Source: Hymenopus coronatus
Lineage: Eukaryota; Arthropoda; Insecta; Mantodea; Hymenopodidae
Direction of reading: 5' to 3'
Length of the DNA: 64,000 nucleotides
Assembly: GCA_030762935.1 (NCBI GenBank)
Contig: CM060892.1
Span: 88,338,327 to 88,402,326, forward strand
The position numbers and the translations under genes were made by a program. The number at the start of each line of letters is the position of its first letter. Within the stretch, counting starts at the first letter, position 1. A model generated the notes under the pieces. It worked only from the letters and a program-made list of their open reading frames with translations, was not told where the DNA came from and ran no database searches. Of the stretch, positions 1 through 9,590 are shown one piece after another.

Positions 1-460
1 TGGTGTTAATGATAACAAGCGAAACAGTTTGCTTAATAACCATTCATGCTGTGTATACGGCTTCGGATCGCAATGAAATTCTGAAAAACTCTCAGCATAT
101 TTAGTCTTATATGTAATTGAACTGCATTTTAGATCTTAAGCAGTACCGTTTAAGTGAAAATATTTTCCCAACCTGGCGTGAAGTAATTCATTTCTTCGGT
201 TTGATATAAAAGCATAAAAGATATGCGCTTGGTTGGAACATTCCGATGAAATTCTACACTGCAGCTACCTAGGGCTTATGCTCCAAGACGATAGAGCGAT
301 ATGAGAGTATTATCGACAGGTGGCCGAAACGGGTAACGGGGTCCCTAACAGTCCAAGCAGATCTTCAGATCGACTTGGGAAGCACTAGGAGCCCGCGCTT
401 TTGGTCCCACGACTCCAACACAACCCTGTTGCCAAGAGCTGTATTTCACAGCGTATTCAC
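1..460. other. Unassigned flank
   Basis: No gene or repeat recognised. The part from about 280 to 440 is richer in GC than its surroundings and could be the remnant of another repeat. Confidence 0.5.
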
Positions 461-706
461 GGCCGCGCCGTGACCGAGTGGTTAGACCATTCGCCTCTCA
501 CCTAGATGGCCCGGGGTCAATCCCAAGCGACTGCATGTGAGATTTGTAGTGGACAAAGCGGCGTAGGGGCGGGTTTTCTCCGGGTTCTCCGGTTTCCCCC
601 ACCATCGCATTCCACCGGTGCTCCATCTTCATTCATGTTTCATCAGTGGCACCGCCTGCGGTGCCATAAATAGTTAAAGCGGACGTTAAACACTACACAC
701 AAAAAA
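461..706 (+). mobile_element. tRNA-derived SINE, family B
   Basis: The head has a pol III box A-like segment (GTGACCGAGTGGTTAGA) and a decayed box B, as in a class II (Leu/Ser-like) tRNA. The body carries a TTTTCTCCGGGTTCTCCGG motif, and the 3' end reads TTAAAGCGGACGTTAAACAC followed by CA/A-rich tail. The same head, body and tail recur on the other strand at 34.6 and 47.7 kb, which supports calling it a SINE rather than a tRNA gene. Box B reads GGGGTCAATCC, so this copy is probably dead. Confidence 0.8.
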
Positions 707-774
707 GCGCATTCACTACATAGAATTGGGCTGAAAGCGCAGACTTACCAGACACTTACAACCCTAAAAAAGAG

Positions 775-990
775 ACCGGTTAGAATGAAATGGAGATGAA
801 ACGAAGGGACAGGAAGTTACGGAAAATGGAGAAGCTTTTCTAGCATTGGCATAGCGATTTGTGATTTGGGAAAACTACCGAAAAAACATGGCTCAGAGAG
901 GTCGGCTGGGAGAATCGAACAAAGACCTCCTGAGTGACAGTCCTAGACGAAGCACCTGAAGCACCTGGTTAGCAGTCAATGGTCTTGTTT
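775..990 (-). mobile_element. Possible tRNA-derived SINE
   Basis: On the minus strand a GTTCGATTCTCCCAGC box B-like stretch lies near 905-925. It is followed by a body with TTTTTCGGTAGTTTTCCC, which resembles the body of family F SINEs (18.2, 59.0 kb). The head is poorly preserved, so this is less secure than the other SINEs. Confidence 0.4.
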
Positions 991-1025
991 CTCTTTTATC
1001 TGAAAATGTAAAAAGTGAGCTGCAA

Positions 1026-1027
<2 letters not shown>

Positions 1028-1081
<54 letters not shown>
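1028..1081 (+). repeat. (GA)n microsatellite
   Basis: An uninterrupted GA dinucleotide run of about 54 bp lying between two SINE-like segments. Confidence 0.97.
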
Positions 1082-1083
<2 letters not shown>

Positions 1084-1227
1084 CGCACTCAGAATATTGC
1101 CTGGTTTATGAATTCTTCTTAAGGTATTCCCTTGAATTCAAAGGTGAAAAGCAAACATTAAATATAGGTATTTATGTAAATGAAACTGGCCGATAAATGC
1201 ATACTAAATCAGAGCTAAAATGATATC

Positions 1228-1490
1228 TTATTCAGTGGCACAGGATAGCGCATTGAATTTGTTCCCGGCTCGGATCCGTGGTTGATTCCCGGCTCTGGGG
1301 TGGCGATTTTAATTCGACCTATCATGCCTTCACCTCAAACGGCACAGGCGAAGTATCCCCGTGGCCCAACGTGACTCAGAGACAACGGTAATAACTCTTG
1401 CGCCCCCATACTCATGATCACACTACCATCGGAGGTAGCGGTCGCCGTCCTCTGGATGCCTCCACCTCAGAAATGGGTCCAAAATGATAG
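1228..1490 (+). mobile_element. tRNA-derived SINE (single copy here)
   Basis: A tRNA-like head (GTGGCACAGGATAGCGC, then GTGGTTGATTCCCGGC as box B) is followed by a GC-richer body ending near CTCAGAAATGGGTCC. I saw no second copy in the window, so the boundaries are approximate. Confidence 0.5.
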
Positions 1491-1687
1491 GTCATAAACT
1501 GAGTATATATGAATTACTTCACAAATATTTAAAAGTCAAATAAGCCTGGATATCAATAACAAATAAACTTTTCGCTACTCAGGATTGAAATAAACTGCGT
1601 AAATTCAAGAAAAATACACACGAGTAATTGCACACCTGTGCACACGAGGTTAAGGTAATTCGATTTTAAAAACATGATACTGGTTTG

Positions 1688-2512
1688 TACTTTCTCTACA
1701 CTTACTATGTACATAGTAAGATATTGTATTCCACTCAAAAATTCGACACGGAAATTTCACCGTAAACTCATGTTTTGAGACCCCAATTTCCAAAAATGCA
1801 TTTTTAGAAAAAGGTCAGGTATGTGGGACAAAGAGGGAGAGAGAGAGGGGGTGAGAGAGAGAAAGTCTATGTGTGCGTGTGTCTGTAGACAGCATAGCTC
1901 AAAAAGAAAATTCCGTTAAATATAAGTTTAAGTATGCTATCTCCCAAGGATGTGACACGAAGACTTTGAAGAATATTTCCCCATCCCCAACTACCCTTTA
2001 CATGAAAACATTTTCAAAATGTTTGATTTTCTCAAAAATGGCTCTAACGATTTCTATTAAAATATCGCATATTAAAGATATTTACATGACAAATAAAATG
2101 TATATCCTGATTTTTCTGGGAATAGCCTCTGAAGACGTCTTTATTCTGGAGGAATTTTGTTGAATTTTGCATACCTGAGAAACCGTAAGATATAGACGAA
2201 AACTTATTACAAAAAAATGTAGATCTCGTTCAAGCACATAATTTATGTCATATACGGTATTTTGTGAAGCTGACCGTTTTCGAGACATTCCTTGTTATTG
2301 TTTCAGTTTTAAAATACAAATACAAAGGAATCTTAATTACATAGCGACCAGCTTTTATACGATTTGACTATTGCTTGAGGATATGGCGCTCTCATATTTC
2401 CCCAGTACTTAGAAGGAAACAAGTAATTACACCATTTCTGCTAATTTTATCTCGATTAACATGAAGTAGATACAAGGATAAGCTGCTTACCAATGCTCTG
2501 TTACGAATCCCT
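1688..2512 (+). repeat. Pal-1k repeat, near full length
   Basis: This copy shows every landmark of the family. It has the TACTTTCTCT start, a perfect 20-bp palindrome CTTACTATGTACATAGTAAG at 1701-1720, and the CACGGAAATTTCACC block. A GA/GT microsatellite lies at about 1830-1885. After it come AGCATAGCTCAAAAA, the GACACGAAGA block, TAAAGATATTTACATGACAA, the CCGTAAGA block, TTGTTATTG, and the CATGAAGTAGATA block near the 3' end. A tRNA-Glu-like SINE replaces the last 30 bp or so. No coding capacity is evident on this strand; see the findings for the opposite strand. Confidence 0.93.
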
Positions 2513-2645
2513 ACATGGTCGAGTGGTCAACAAGCTGATTTATCACACGGAGGTCCCGGGTTCGATTCCCGGCTGGGGCGGAGAACTTTTCTTTAGCCAG
2601 AATTATTCCCTATCTGATGGTCTGGAAGTATATATCTCAGTATGT
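2509..2645 (+). mobile_element. tRNA-Glu-like SINE or tRNA relic
   Basis: The stretch from CCCTACATGGTCGAGTGG to GGTTCGATTCCCGGCTGGGG looks like a tRNA-Glu (box A TGGTCGAGTGG, box B GGTTCGATTCC, acceptor-like CCCTAC/GGGG ends). The anticodon arm is disrupted (TTTATCAC). It lies exactly where the 3' end of the preceding Pal-1k copy should be, which suggests insertion into that copy. A free-standing tRNA pseudogene is the alternative. Confidence 0.55.
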
Positions 2646-3054
2646 GTGTGATTTAAACTAAACGTAAAAAGAACCTACAGACAAGAATTGCTTCAAGCCT
2701 TAGATGTAAAAGGGGCTATATAAAAGTAACAATACAAAACATAATTTGTTACAAGATGCAGAAAAATTCATGTGAATGGGACACATCGGATTTTCTTATC
2801 CAAATAAAAGCACATGCCGTTTATGATGATTGTTAAAGTCAAGTGTTGATCTGAAAGCGTGCACTGTAAACTAAAATTGCTTATATACCGCTAGGTGATG
2901 TTACATGCCACACTTTCTTTTGGGTTATTTTCTCATTCCTCTGCACCCCTCCTTTTTCTCACGTAATCGTCCTTCCCGCACATACCCTTAATTCCCCTGC
3001 CTGGCAGTGTCGTAATTACGTAGAAGCCCAAGACGACGAAGACGACATGGAAGA
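2646..3054. other. Unassigned AT-rich spacer
   Basis: No gene recognised. Positions 2755-2800 (ATTCATGTGAATGGGACACA) look like a stray Pal-1k 3' end. Confidence 0.4.
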
Positions 3055-3100
3055 CCAGAGAGAGAGAGAGGGAGGGAGAGAGAGAGAGAGAGAGAGAGAG
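3055..3100 (+). repeat. (GA)n microsatellite
   Basis: GA run with two GGGA interruptions. It borders the GC-rich block that follows. Confidence 0.95.
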
Positions 3101-3720
3101 GTAAGGAAAGTTCATCTCCTTTCTTGCCACACGTGTGGCCCGGCCACACACGGGCACTGCCATAGTACTTTATACTTTAACTGGATTGAGCATACCATGG
3201 CCTGCCTTTCTGTGCGCCCGCCGCCGTCCGCTTCTCCCTTTTACCCTTTCTGATGTTCTCTCTAGCCCCCAGTTATAGCATAATCTCATCTGATGAACCT
3301 CTATTCAGACAACCGCATCGCGAGCAGCCCCCTCCCACTTTCCCTAGTGCAGTAGCTGGGAAGGAAGGCCAGACCACGGCGGGATCCCTCTGGCGGTCAC
3401 GGCGCTGCTCCAAGAGAGAGGGCCACTGGGGGATCGGAGTCTGGAGACGCAGGAGAGGGGGGTTGAGGATCCTTGCACTAACGAAGCTGGCGCGGCGGTA
3501 GGAGCAAATAAGGCCAAAAGGTCGCCATTAGAGAAGGAGGACCGCCGGACCTCGAGTTCAGAGTCCTCCTCTTGGCTAGGGCTAATAGGTCAATTCATAG
3601 CACACTGTAAGGGTTTGAGTAGGAGCGTTTCCTACGGTCTTGACCCCCCTTACCGCTTACCTTTCTGTGTCTTGCAACTCCTCATCACCTGCAGCAGTAA
3701 CGAGGTGCCGACACTAGCAG
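3101..3720. other. GC-rich block of unknown nature
   Basis: About 600 bp with a base composition very unlike the AT-rich surroundings. It contains an 82-codon open frame (3253-3501, plus) rich in Arg, Gly and Pro with no domain I recognise. I saw no second copy in the window. It could be an exon with 5' UTR, part of a structural RNA or LTR-like element, or a CpG-rich regulatory patch; the sequence alone does not decide. Confidence 0.4.
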
Positions 3721-3950
3721 ATATACAAGATCATTACACGGGTGTCCGTCAACCAACAATTAACAAAATTATTTTCTTCCGTATAAGACTCATCTTTAAT
3801 TCGTATTGTTAACAGCCTTATAAATGTACCATTAAGTTTTTTATTTTGTCTTGACTTTAAAAGCAGTACTTTCATATTTGGAAGTAGAAACTGTAACGAT
3901 TTAGCAATAATTATGAGTACAATAAAAACAATAAATTAAAGTAATGCTAT

Positions 3951-4856
3951 TACTTTCTCTGCTTAGCACGTAGGTAGAGAAGGTATTGCATTCCACCCCA
4001 AATATTCGATAACGGGATTCACCGGAAATATCGCTTTAGAATCCCCATTTTTAAAAGCATTTTTAATTTTTCTACACAAACTATGTATATAGAAGGCATT
4101 GTATTCCAACCAAAAACCCAATACTGAAATTTTACAAAAAATTAATATTTGGGGCCCTAAAAAAATTACTGACAGCGAGTCTGCGAGTGCTTGTGTATGT
4201 GTGAGAGAGAGAGAGAGTGAGAGAGAGAGAGAATATAACTCAAAACGAAATGTTGGTTAAACACCAAACTTGATATTTAAGTTCAACAGGCTCCAACGAT
4301 ACGACACAATATTTTAAAAAAATCTTGCGCCACATACTACATCTTAGATATAAACATTTCGGAAATGCGGATATTTTTTAAATACCTCTTAACAATTTTG
4401 ATTTAAATTCCGTGTATTACAAATTTACAAGACAAATTAAATGTATATTTTGAACCTCCCTGGTATAGCCTCAGAGGCCCTCTTAATTCTTAATGACTTC
4501 TGCATAAATCGTGAACCGTAAGTGATAGACAACAGTTTATTTTACAAAAATTGTAGATTAAAATACTCCAACTTTTCTCAGATAGGAAGGCTTTATCCGT
4601 TTCATCTCTCTTTTGTTTTATTCCAGACTATGGAAAGAGCACCAAATTATAATGCAATCGCATAGAGACAGGTTTTTTAAAAACTTGACTGTCAGCTATT
4701 TTATTCCCTTATTTCCCTCCTACTTATAAGAGACTACCTGATAAGTGTAATAAGTGGTAATGTTTATCTTGATTAGCATTATGTAGATAAGATTTTGTAA
4801 GAATAGTGGGCTCGTAAAACAGAAAAGATATGTGAATGGAACACATCAGATTTTTC
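3951..4856 (+). repeat. Pal-1k repeat, with duplicated 5' end
   Basis: Two successive 5' ends are present: one at 3951-4065 and a second hairpin/CATTGTATTCCA block at about 4066-4150. The microsatellite slot (4200-4232) holds GA rather than GT. The body is followed by a standard 3' end, TGTGAATGGAACACATCAGA, near 4850. Confidence 0.9.
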
Positions 4857-5204
4857 TTCCAAACAATACTCAATATTTTCATATGTATTGCTACCAGCAT
4901 CATGGGATTTCCATAAATATTTTTCATGACTTTCCAATTACATGTTTTCATATCGAATGTACCAAATTAACGTTTCCGCAATATTTATGTGTACAATAAA
5001 TGAAAGTATTTTATATTTTAATTGTTTACTAAACTATTGTCATTAATTCTGGTTTGTTTAATATTCTAACCTCTTTTATTGTAAATTTGTCTTAAGAATG
5101 GCATAGAGATCACAGAATAAAAAACAATATAAAATTAAAAGAATAGAGATTATTGATACGGTAACAAAAATCAAGAAAGTGCATGTATGCTTTATCTGCC
5201 AAGC
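4857..5204. other. Unassigned AT-rich spacer
   Basis: Nothing recognised apart from low-complexity A/T runs. Confidence 0.5.
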
Positions 5205-5480
5205 ACAATTTACATAATAGTAGAGAAGATATTGCATTCACCCTAAGCAAATATTTTGAAGTCCCCTAAATAATAAAACCCCGTGAATGCTCCAAAATCA
5301 AAAACGAAAAGTCCGTTAAATATCAAACACAATATTTTAGTTCAACATCTCCCAAGGATAAGACACCAAGTCCAAGATTTTCAACAAAAATCGCCACTCG
5401 AAAGTACCATTTATATGGAACATTTTTCGAAAATTTTACGTCATAAAATCCTTTAATATGCAGCATATTTTTCCTCGTCA
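5205..5480 (+). repeat. Pal-1k fragment (5' half)
   Basis: Retains TAGAGAAGATATTGCATTC, AAAAACGAAAAGTCCGTTAA and the CATCTCCCAAGGATAAGACA segment, then breaks off after the TTTCGAAAATTTT block. It abuts an inverted copy, forming a small foldback. Confidence 0.8.
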
Positions 5481-5487
5481 AAGAAAA

Positions 5488-6122
5488 TGAAAATTGTAAA
5501 AAACGTTTCCATGTGAGGGGTAGTTGGTTTGGAAGAATTTTGCGAACATTTTCGCTTCACATCCTTAGATGATAATCTCTTTTTTTCTTTGTTTCCTCCT
5601 AGTATGTATTACTTGCACCCCCAGAGCTTATAAGACCGCCTGGAGTGAGACGCCTGTTGAGGAGCAGAGCCTCTGAAACAGAGAGACACCAGGAGGTTGA
5701 TCAGCCCGATTCCTGGTGTGAAAGCCAGGAAGTAGATGATATGAAATTGAGACGGAAAATATGATTATGAAGCAATTGGAGGAATGAATGGCGGGTTAAA
5801 CCGGGGAACACCCCCCAGATGCCACTTCGTCCACCACAAATGCCACATGCAAACCCTTGGGATCGAACCTGGCCCGCCTGAGTGAGAGTTCAACGGTCTA
5901 ACCACTTGGCCATGGTGCCGTCCAACTTTGGAAGACGGTAATTTTTTTTATTTATGATGTTTACGGACACACAAACGCACTTTTATCTAAAAAAAAAATG
6001 CTTCCTTTGGATTCGGGAGTCTCAAAACTTATATTTCTGGTGAAATCCTGACGTTATTTGGGTGGAGTACAATACTTACTCTATCTTCTATGATATTGCA
6101 CATACGTACTAGAGAAAGTAAA
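5488..6122 (-). repeat. Pal-1k fragment split by a SINE
   Basis: The left part (5488-5580) matches the middle of the element and the right part (5935-6122) its 5' end: GTGAAATCCTGACGTTATTT, then the hairpin region with TACTAGAGAAAGTAAAAAC. The two parts are separated by a family A SINE, so the SINE inserted after this copy was already in place. Confidence 0.8.
5630..5921 (-). mobile_element. tRNA-derived SINE, family A
   Basis: On the minus strand the head is GGCACCATGGCCAAGTGG, with box B GGTTCGATCCCAAG, then a body with GTGGTGGACGAAGTGGC. Head and proximal body match the SINEs at 20.3 and 43.6 kb; the distal body differs, so it may be a subfamily. Confidence 0.75.
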
Positions 6123-6127
6123 AACTA

Positions 6128-6232
6128 ATCCCTTTTTGTCCTGCTAGCTAGTTAGTTAGAGCAACGGCACGAAATCCGAAGTTCCGTGATTCAAATTCCG
6201 TCTACGGCATTGCATTTTCAGTCTGGTTGTAC
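6128..6232 (+). mobile_element. tRNA-like element, family D relative
   Basis: GCTAGCTAGTTAGTTAGAGC and a box B (GTGATTCAAATTCCG) precede GGCATTGCATTTTCAGTCTG. That last phrase is the 3' side seen in every family D element of the window. Only about 100 bp are present. Confidence 0.55.
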
Positions 6233-6336
6233 ATTTCAAGCTATAACACGGGCTTTGTGATGATATTAGCTTATACGCAACACATATGTTGCACAAAGAA
6301 GTCTTCCATCACAAGAAGCAAATTATCCTGCTATTA

Positions 6337-6935
6337 CGAGATCCGGCTGATAATTCCCTGTCTCACACAGAAAGTGAATCACAGTTAAAACAGCGGATTG
6401 CGCAAAACAAAAAGGGCAAAGTCAATTTTGTTAGGTAACAAGGTTATGACGAGTGTTTTCTGGGATGCACCTGGACTTATTTTTATTGGTTACTTGGAAA
6501 AGGGTAAAACGATCACTGTGATTACTACGCAAGCTTCTGCTACGTTTGAGTGATGAAGTGAAAACAAAACGACCTCATTTGGCAAAAGCAAAATCTTGTT
6601 TCATCACGACAATGCTCTAGCCCATCGTTCAGCCATTGCAATGGGTAAAATGTGCGAATTAAAGTTGGAATTGCTTGAACATCCACCCTACTCACCACAT
6701 CCATCGCACACTGATTATCACCTTTTCCCAAACCTCAAAAAATTTCTTGCAGAAGGTCATTGATACGCTATTTTGAGGACCTTGAAAAATCACACTACAG
6801 AGATGGTTTAATTAAATTAGAACATCGATACGACAAATATATTACCCTTTCTGGAGATTATGTTGAAAAATAAAGCAAAAAAAAAATTAAATGCTGTTTT
6901 CAAAGAGAGGCCCAGGACTTATCAGCCAACCCGAG
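6337..6935 (+). mobile_element. mariner-like element, internally deleted (599 bp)
   Basis: Imperfect terminal inverted repeats of about 26 bp are visible: CGAGATCCGGCTGATAATTC at the left, and CTTATCAGCCAACCCGAG at the right read on the plus strand. Both are flanked by TA (6335-6336 and 6936-6937), the mariner target duplication. Full-length relatives are about 1.3 kb, so roughly the 5' half is missing, including the first catalytic Asp region. The right-hand TA is also the TA of TACTTTCTCT that begins a Pal-1k copy. The element is therefore non-autonomous and inserted at the tip of a Pal-1k palindrome. Confidence 0.9.
6440..6873 (+). pseudogene. mariner transposase C-terminal half, broken
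   Basis: Reading from KVMTSVFWDAPGLIFIGYL and allowing one frame change near 6545, the frame gives the second catalytic block (ILFHHDNALAH). After 34 residues it gives the third catalytic Asp in HTDYHLFP, the DD34D spacing of mariner. It finishes in GDYVEK and a stop at 6871-6873. In-frame stops near 6550 and 6760, plus loss of the N-terminal helix-turn-helix and first Asp, mean no active transposase is made. In the intact family this enzyme cuts and pastes the element at TA sites in the nucleus. Confidence 0.9.
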
Positions 6936-7482
6936 TACTTTCTCTAGCAGGTATGCAAATGTGATATACATAATAGCTAGAGAAGGTATTGTGTTGACCT
7001 AACAATTCGATGTCGAGATGCATCGCAAATATATGTTTTTTACGTCCAATAAAAGCATTCTTAGAGAAATTTACATATATGTGGTTGTGTCTCTGAACAG
7101 CATGACTCAAAAACGAAAAGACCGTTAAATACCAAACATGGTATTTATGTTTAGTATTTTCCAAGGATGCGACACGAAGATTTTCAAGAAAATCCCTCTA
7201 CCATACATGGAAACATTTTTGAAGTTTTTGTTGTTCTCAGAAATGGCTGTTTCGATGTTGACTAAAAAAACAATATTAAAATATTTACATTACAAATGAA
7301 ATGTATATTCCGAGTTTTCTGGGAATAGCCTCTGAAGACATCTTTATTATGAACGAATTTTGCAGATTTCGCATAACAGTTAAACCATAAGAGACAGACA
7401 AAAGCTTACCACACAAAAATGTAGCTCTGATTAAAGCACGTAATTGTGTCATATATGTTTCTCTTGTAATTGAGACTGTTCA
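6936..7482 (+). repeat. Pal-1k repeat, 3' truncated
   Basis: Starts at the TA shared with the mariner end. The palindrome arms read CTCTAGC and GCTAGAG rather than the usual CTCTACAC/GTATAGAG, so both sides changed yet still pair. The body continues to the TTGTGTCATATATG block and stops. Confidence 0.9.
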
Positions 7483-7875
7483 TTATTGACTAAGCTAATT
7501 AATTATGGTATAATAGTAATAATTATTGTCAAACAGTAAAATTGTAGAATCTTGAATATAACGTAAAACCTGCATGTCCACCCGGCCCAAAGATGATGCG
7601 ACATGATGTCGGACATATGGTTCGGCTAAAGAAAGCAAGAGAACGCGTCCCCTCAGAGGTGTGTGCTGGAGCCAGTTTCCAAATATAAATTTGGGAGTCG
7701 AAGTTGAAAAGCTGCATAGAGCCGACGTTGGTGTTACGCGAAGAAACATGAGAACTTAAAGAATTTGGGAAGTGATCCAGTAGCCCGAGTGTAATCCTTG
7801 TTTCAGAAATAGTAATACGTTATCCAAGGCACCCACGTCCTACAAATTAGAAACTTCGTCGAGAAAAAATGGCGT
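7483..7875. other. Unassigned spacer
   Basis: Mixed AT-rich and moderately GC-rich sequence. An 84-codon minus-strand open frame (7495-7749) resembles nothing I know and ends in low-complexity Tyr codons, so I do not call it a gene. Confidence 0.5.
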
Positions 7876-8141
7876 GTTATTTATGGACGCTCTTTAACTG
7901 CTGTGGTTCTCAGCGTCCCATTCTAAATTGGGCATGAAAGACCACTTAATTTTGCTCAGAGGTCTCTCTATCAGACTGAGGTTCTTTTACGTGCCGTAAA
8001 TCAACGGCTTTACTTCCCTTCCAAAGGAAGCCATGCTAAGGATTTTTACACCCGAAAAAATCCATCGTCCTCCGCCGGGTTTGAACCCGCGACCTTGGGT
8101 ATATGAAGTTAGCATGGTAACCATTACACCACGGAGGGCGA
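7876..8141 (-). mobile_element. tRNA-derived SINE, family E
   Basis: The minus-strand head (8066-8140) is tRNA-like: CCTCCGTGGTGTAATGG as box A region and GCGGGTTCAAACCCGG as T-arm/box B, with pairing GCCCTCCG/CGGAGGAC ends. The body has GATGGATTTTTTCGG and CTTCCTTTGGAAGGGAAG, shared with the copy at 50.5 kb. A body of about 190 bp beyond the head shows it is a SINE, not a tRNA gene. Confidence 0.8.
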
Positions 8142-8404
8142 CTTCGTCGAGAAGCAAGCAATTTATACATTCGCTATACAGTTTGTGGCGTGCTTCCTAG
8201 AGTTACTTCTTTTTGCTTCAATGTGTAGTTGGTACAAACGCCGGTGTGAGAAGTTACTAAAAGCAATAAACACATATAACAAAAGATATATCCAGTTGGT
8301 ATTTTTGCAATATCCCACTCCCTGAAAAACCAGAAGAGTGCTCATTGCTCGTGAGGGCCACAGCCGTGGAGATATGATTACTACCCCACTGTGGGACTAC
8401 CCCA
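8142..8404. other. Short unassigned spacer
   Basis: No feature recognised between the SINE and the next Pal-1k fragment. Confidence 0.4.
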
Positions 8405-8709
8405 AAGTGTTGACCGTTTTCGGCATATTCCTTATTATTTTTTTTTCAATTTTAAACTACCTAACGTTTCTCAAACAGGACCATATTAAGGGAACCTCAA
8501 TTGTTTCATATACCGACCAATTTTTAAAACATCTGTCTCGCTTTAGCCTAATGTAACACCTTATTTCCATTCTACTTACAAGGAAGTAAGTAATACGACC
8601 AATGTTTATCTCGATTAGCATTATTCAGATGAAAGAATACTCTTTTGTACGAATAGTTTGTATAGGAACAGCTTGAGAAATTAAGTAAATGGAAGACATT
8701 CGATATTTT
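8405..8709 (+). repeat. Pal-1k 3' third
   Basis: From the TTGACCGTTTTCGGCATATTC block through CTTACAAGGAAGTAAG to a decayed 3' terminus near 8690-8700. It is joined directly to the start of the next copy, a head-to-tail junction. Confidence 0.85.
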
Positions 8710-8872
8710 TACTTTCTCTGCACGTACTATGTACACAGTGTACAGAGAAAGTTTTGTAACGCACCCAACATTTCGATACCGAGATTCCACCGGAAATATA
8801 TGTTTAGAGACCTCCTCAATCCAAAAAATAGCATTTTTAGCAAAATATCCGTGTCTGAGTGTTTCTGTCAGG

Positions 8873-8905
<33 letters not shown>

Positions 8906-9590
8906 TATAGGCAGAAAATCTCAAAAACCAAAGGTCCGTTAAATACTAAACTTGGTATTTAATATCAATATCTTTCAATGATAAGACACGAAGATTTTCA
9001 AGAAAATCCCCCACCCCCAACTACTCTTTACGTGGGAGATTTGCGAAAATATTGGTTTTCTCAAAAATGGCTCTAATGATTTTGATTAAAATATCGTATA
9101 TGAAAGATATTCCTGGCAAATAAAATGTATATCTTGAATTTTATGGGAATAGCCTCTGTAGGTTACTTTATTCTGGATGAATTTTATGGAATTTTGCATA
9201 ACTGACAAACCGTAAGAGATAGACAAAAACTTACATAACAGCAAATGTAGAGGTCGTTAAAACACACAGTTTATTTTATACACATTTTTCTCGTGGAATG
9301 GATAGTTTTTGAGATATTCATTGTTTTTGGTTTCAGTTTTAAAAAAGCTTATACTTTTCTCATACAGAAATTGTCAACTTCTGACCCTACAAACAAAGGA
9401 ACCTCTAACACATAGTAACCAGCTTTTGACTATCACTTTAATCTATGGCACTCCTTTATTTCCCTTCTATTTACAACAAAGCAAGTAATAAGACTATTTC
9501 TGCTAGTTTTTCTGCTAAACCGAGTCATAAGCTTTTTAACAATAATTTGTTGCAGAGATGTAGAGGAAGTCATGTGAATGGAACACATAA
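8710..9590 (+). repeat. Pal-1k repeat, full length
   Basis: Palindrome arms read CTTTCTCTG and CAGAGAAAG: the usual A/T pair is replaced by a G/C pair on both arms. A TG microsatellite of about 31 bp sits at 8874-8904, followed by all body landmarks and a good 3' end (GTGAATGGAACACATAAGA). A complete copy for comparison with the others. Confidence 0.95.
8874..8904 (+). repeat. (TG)n microsatellite inside Pal-1k
   Basis: Uninterrupted TG run in the family's microsatellite slot. Confidence 0.95.

Noticed and set aside
1873..2163. Frames of 70-96 codons in the '+' orientation of Pal-1k (also at 46911-47153 and 62126-62335)
   Set aside because: They cover different parts of the unit, are broken in most copies, and match no protein family. 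They are best explained as stop-poor patches of a non-coding repeat.
6440..6600. FWD motif at 6460 as the first catalytic Asp of mariner
   Set aside because: In mariner the first triad residue lies in the D-E-T/S-W block upstream. That block is deleted in this element, and the FWD Asp is conserved but not part of the triad.
8066..8141. Functional tRNA gene
   Set aside because: The cloverleaf-like ends pair, but the anticodon arm does not fold normally and a SINE body shared with 50.5 kb follows directly.
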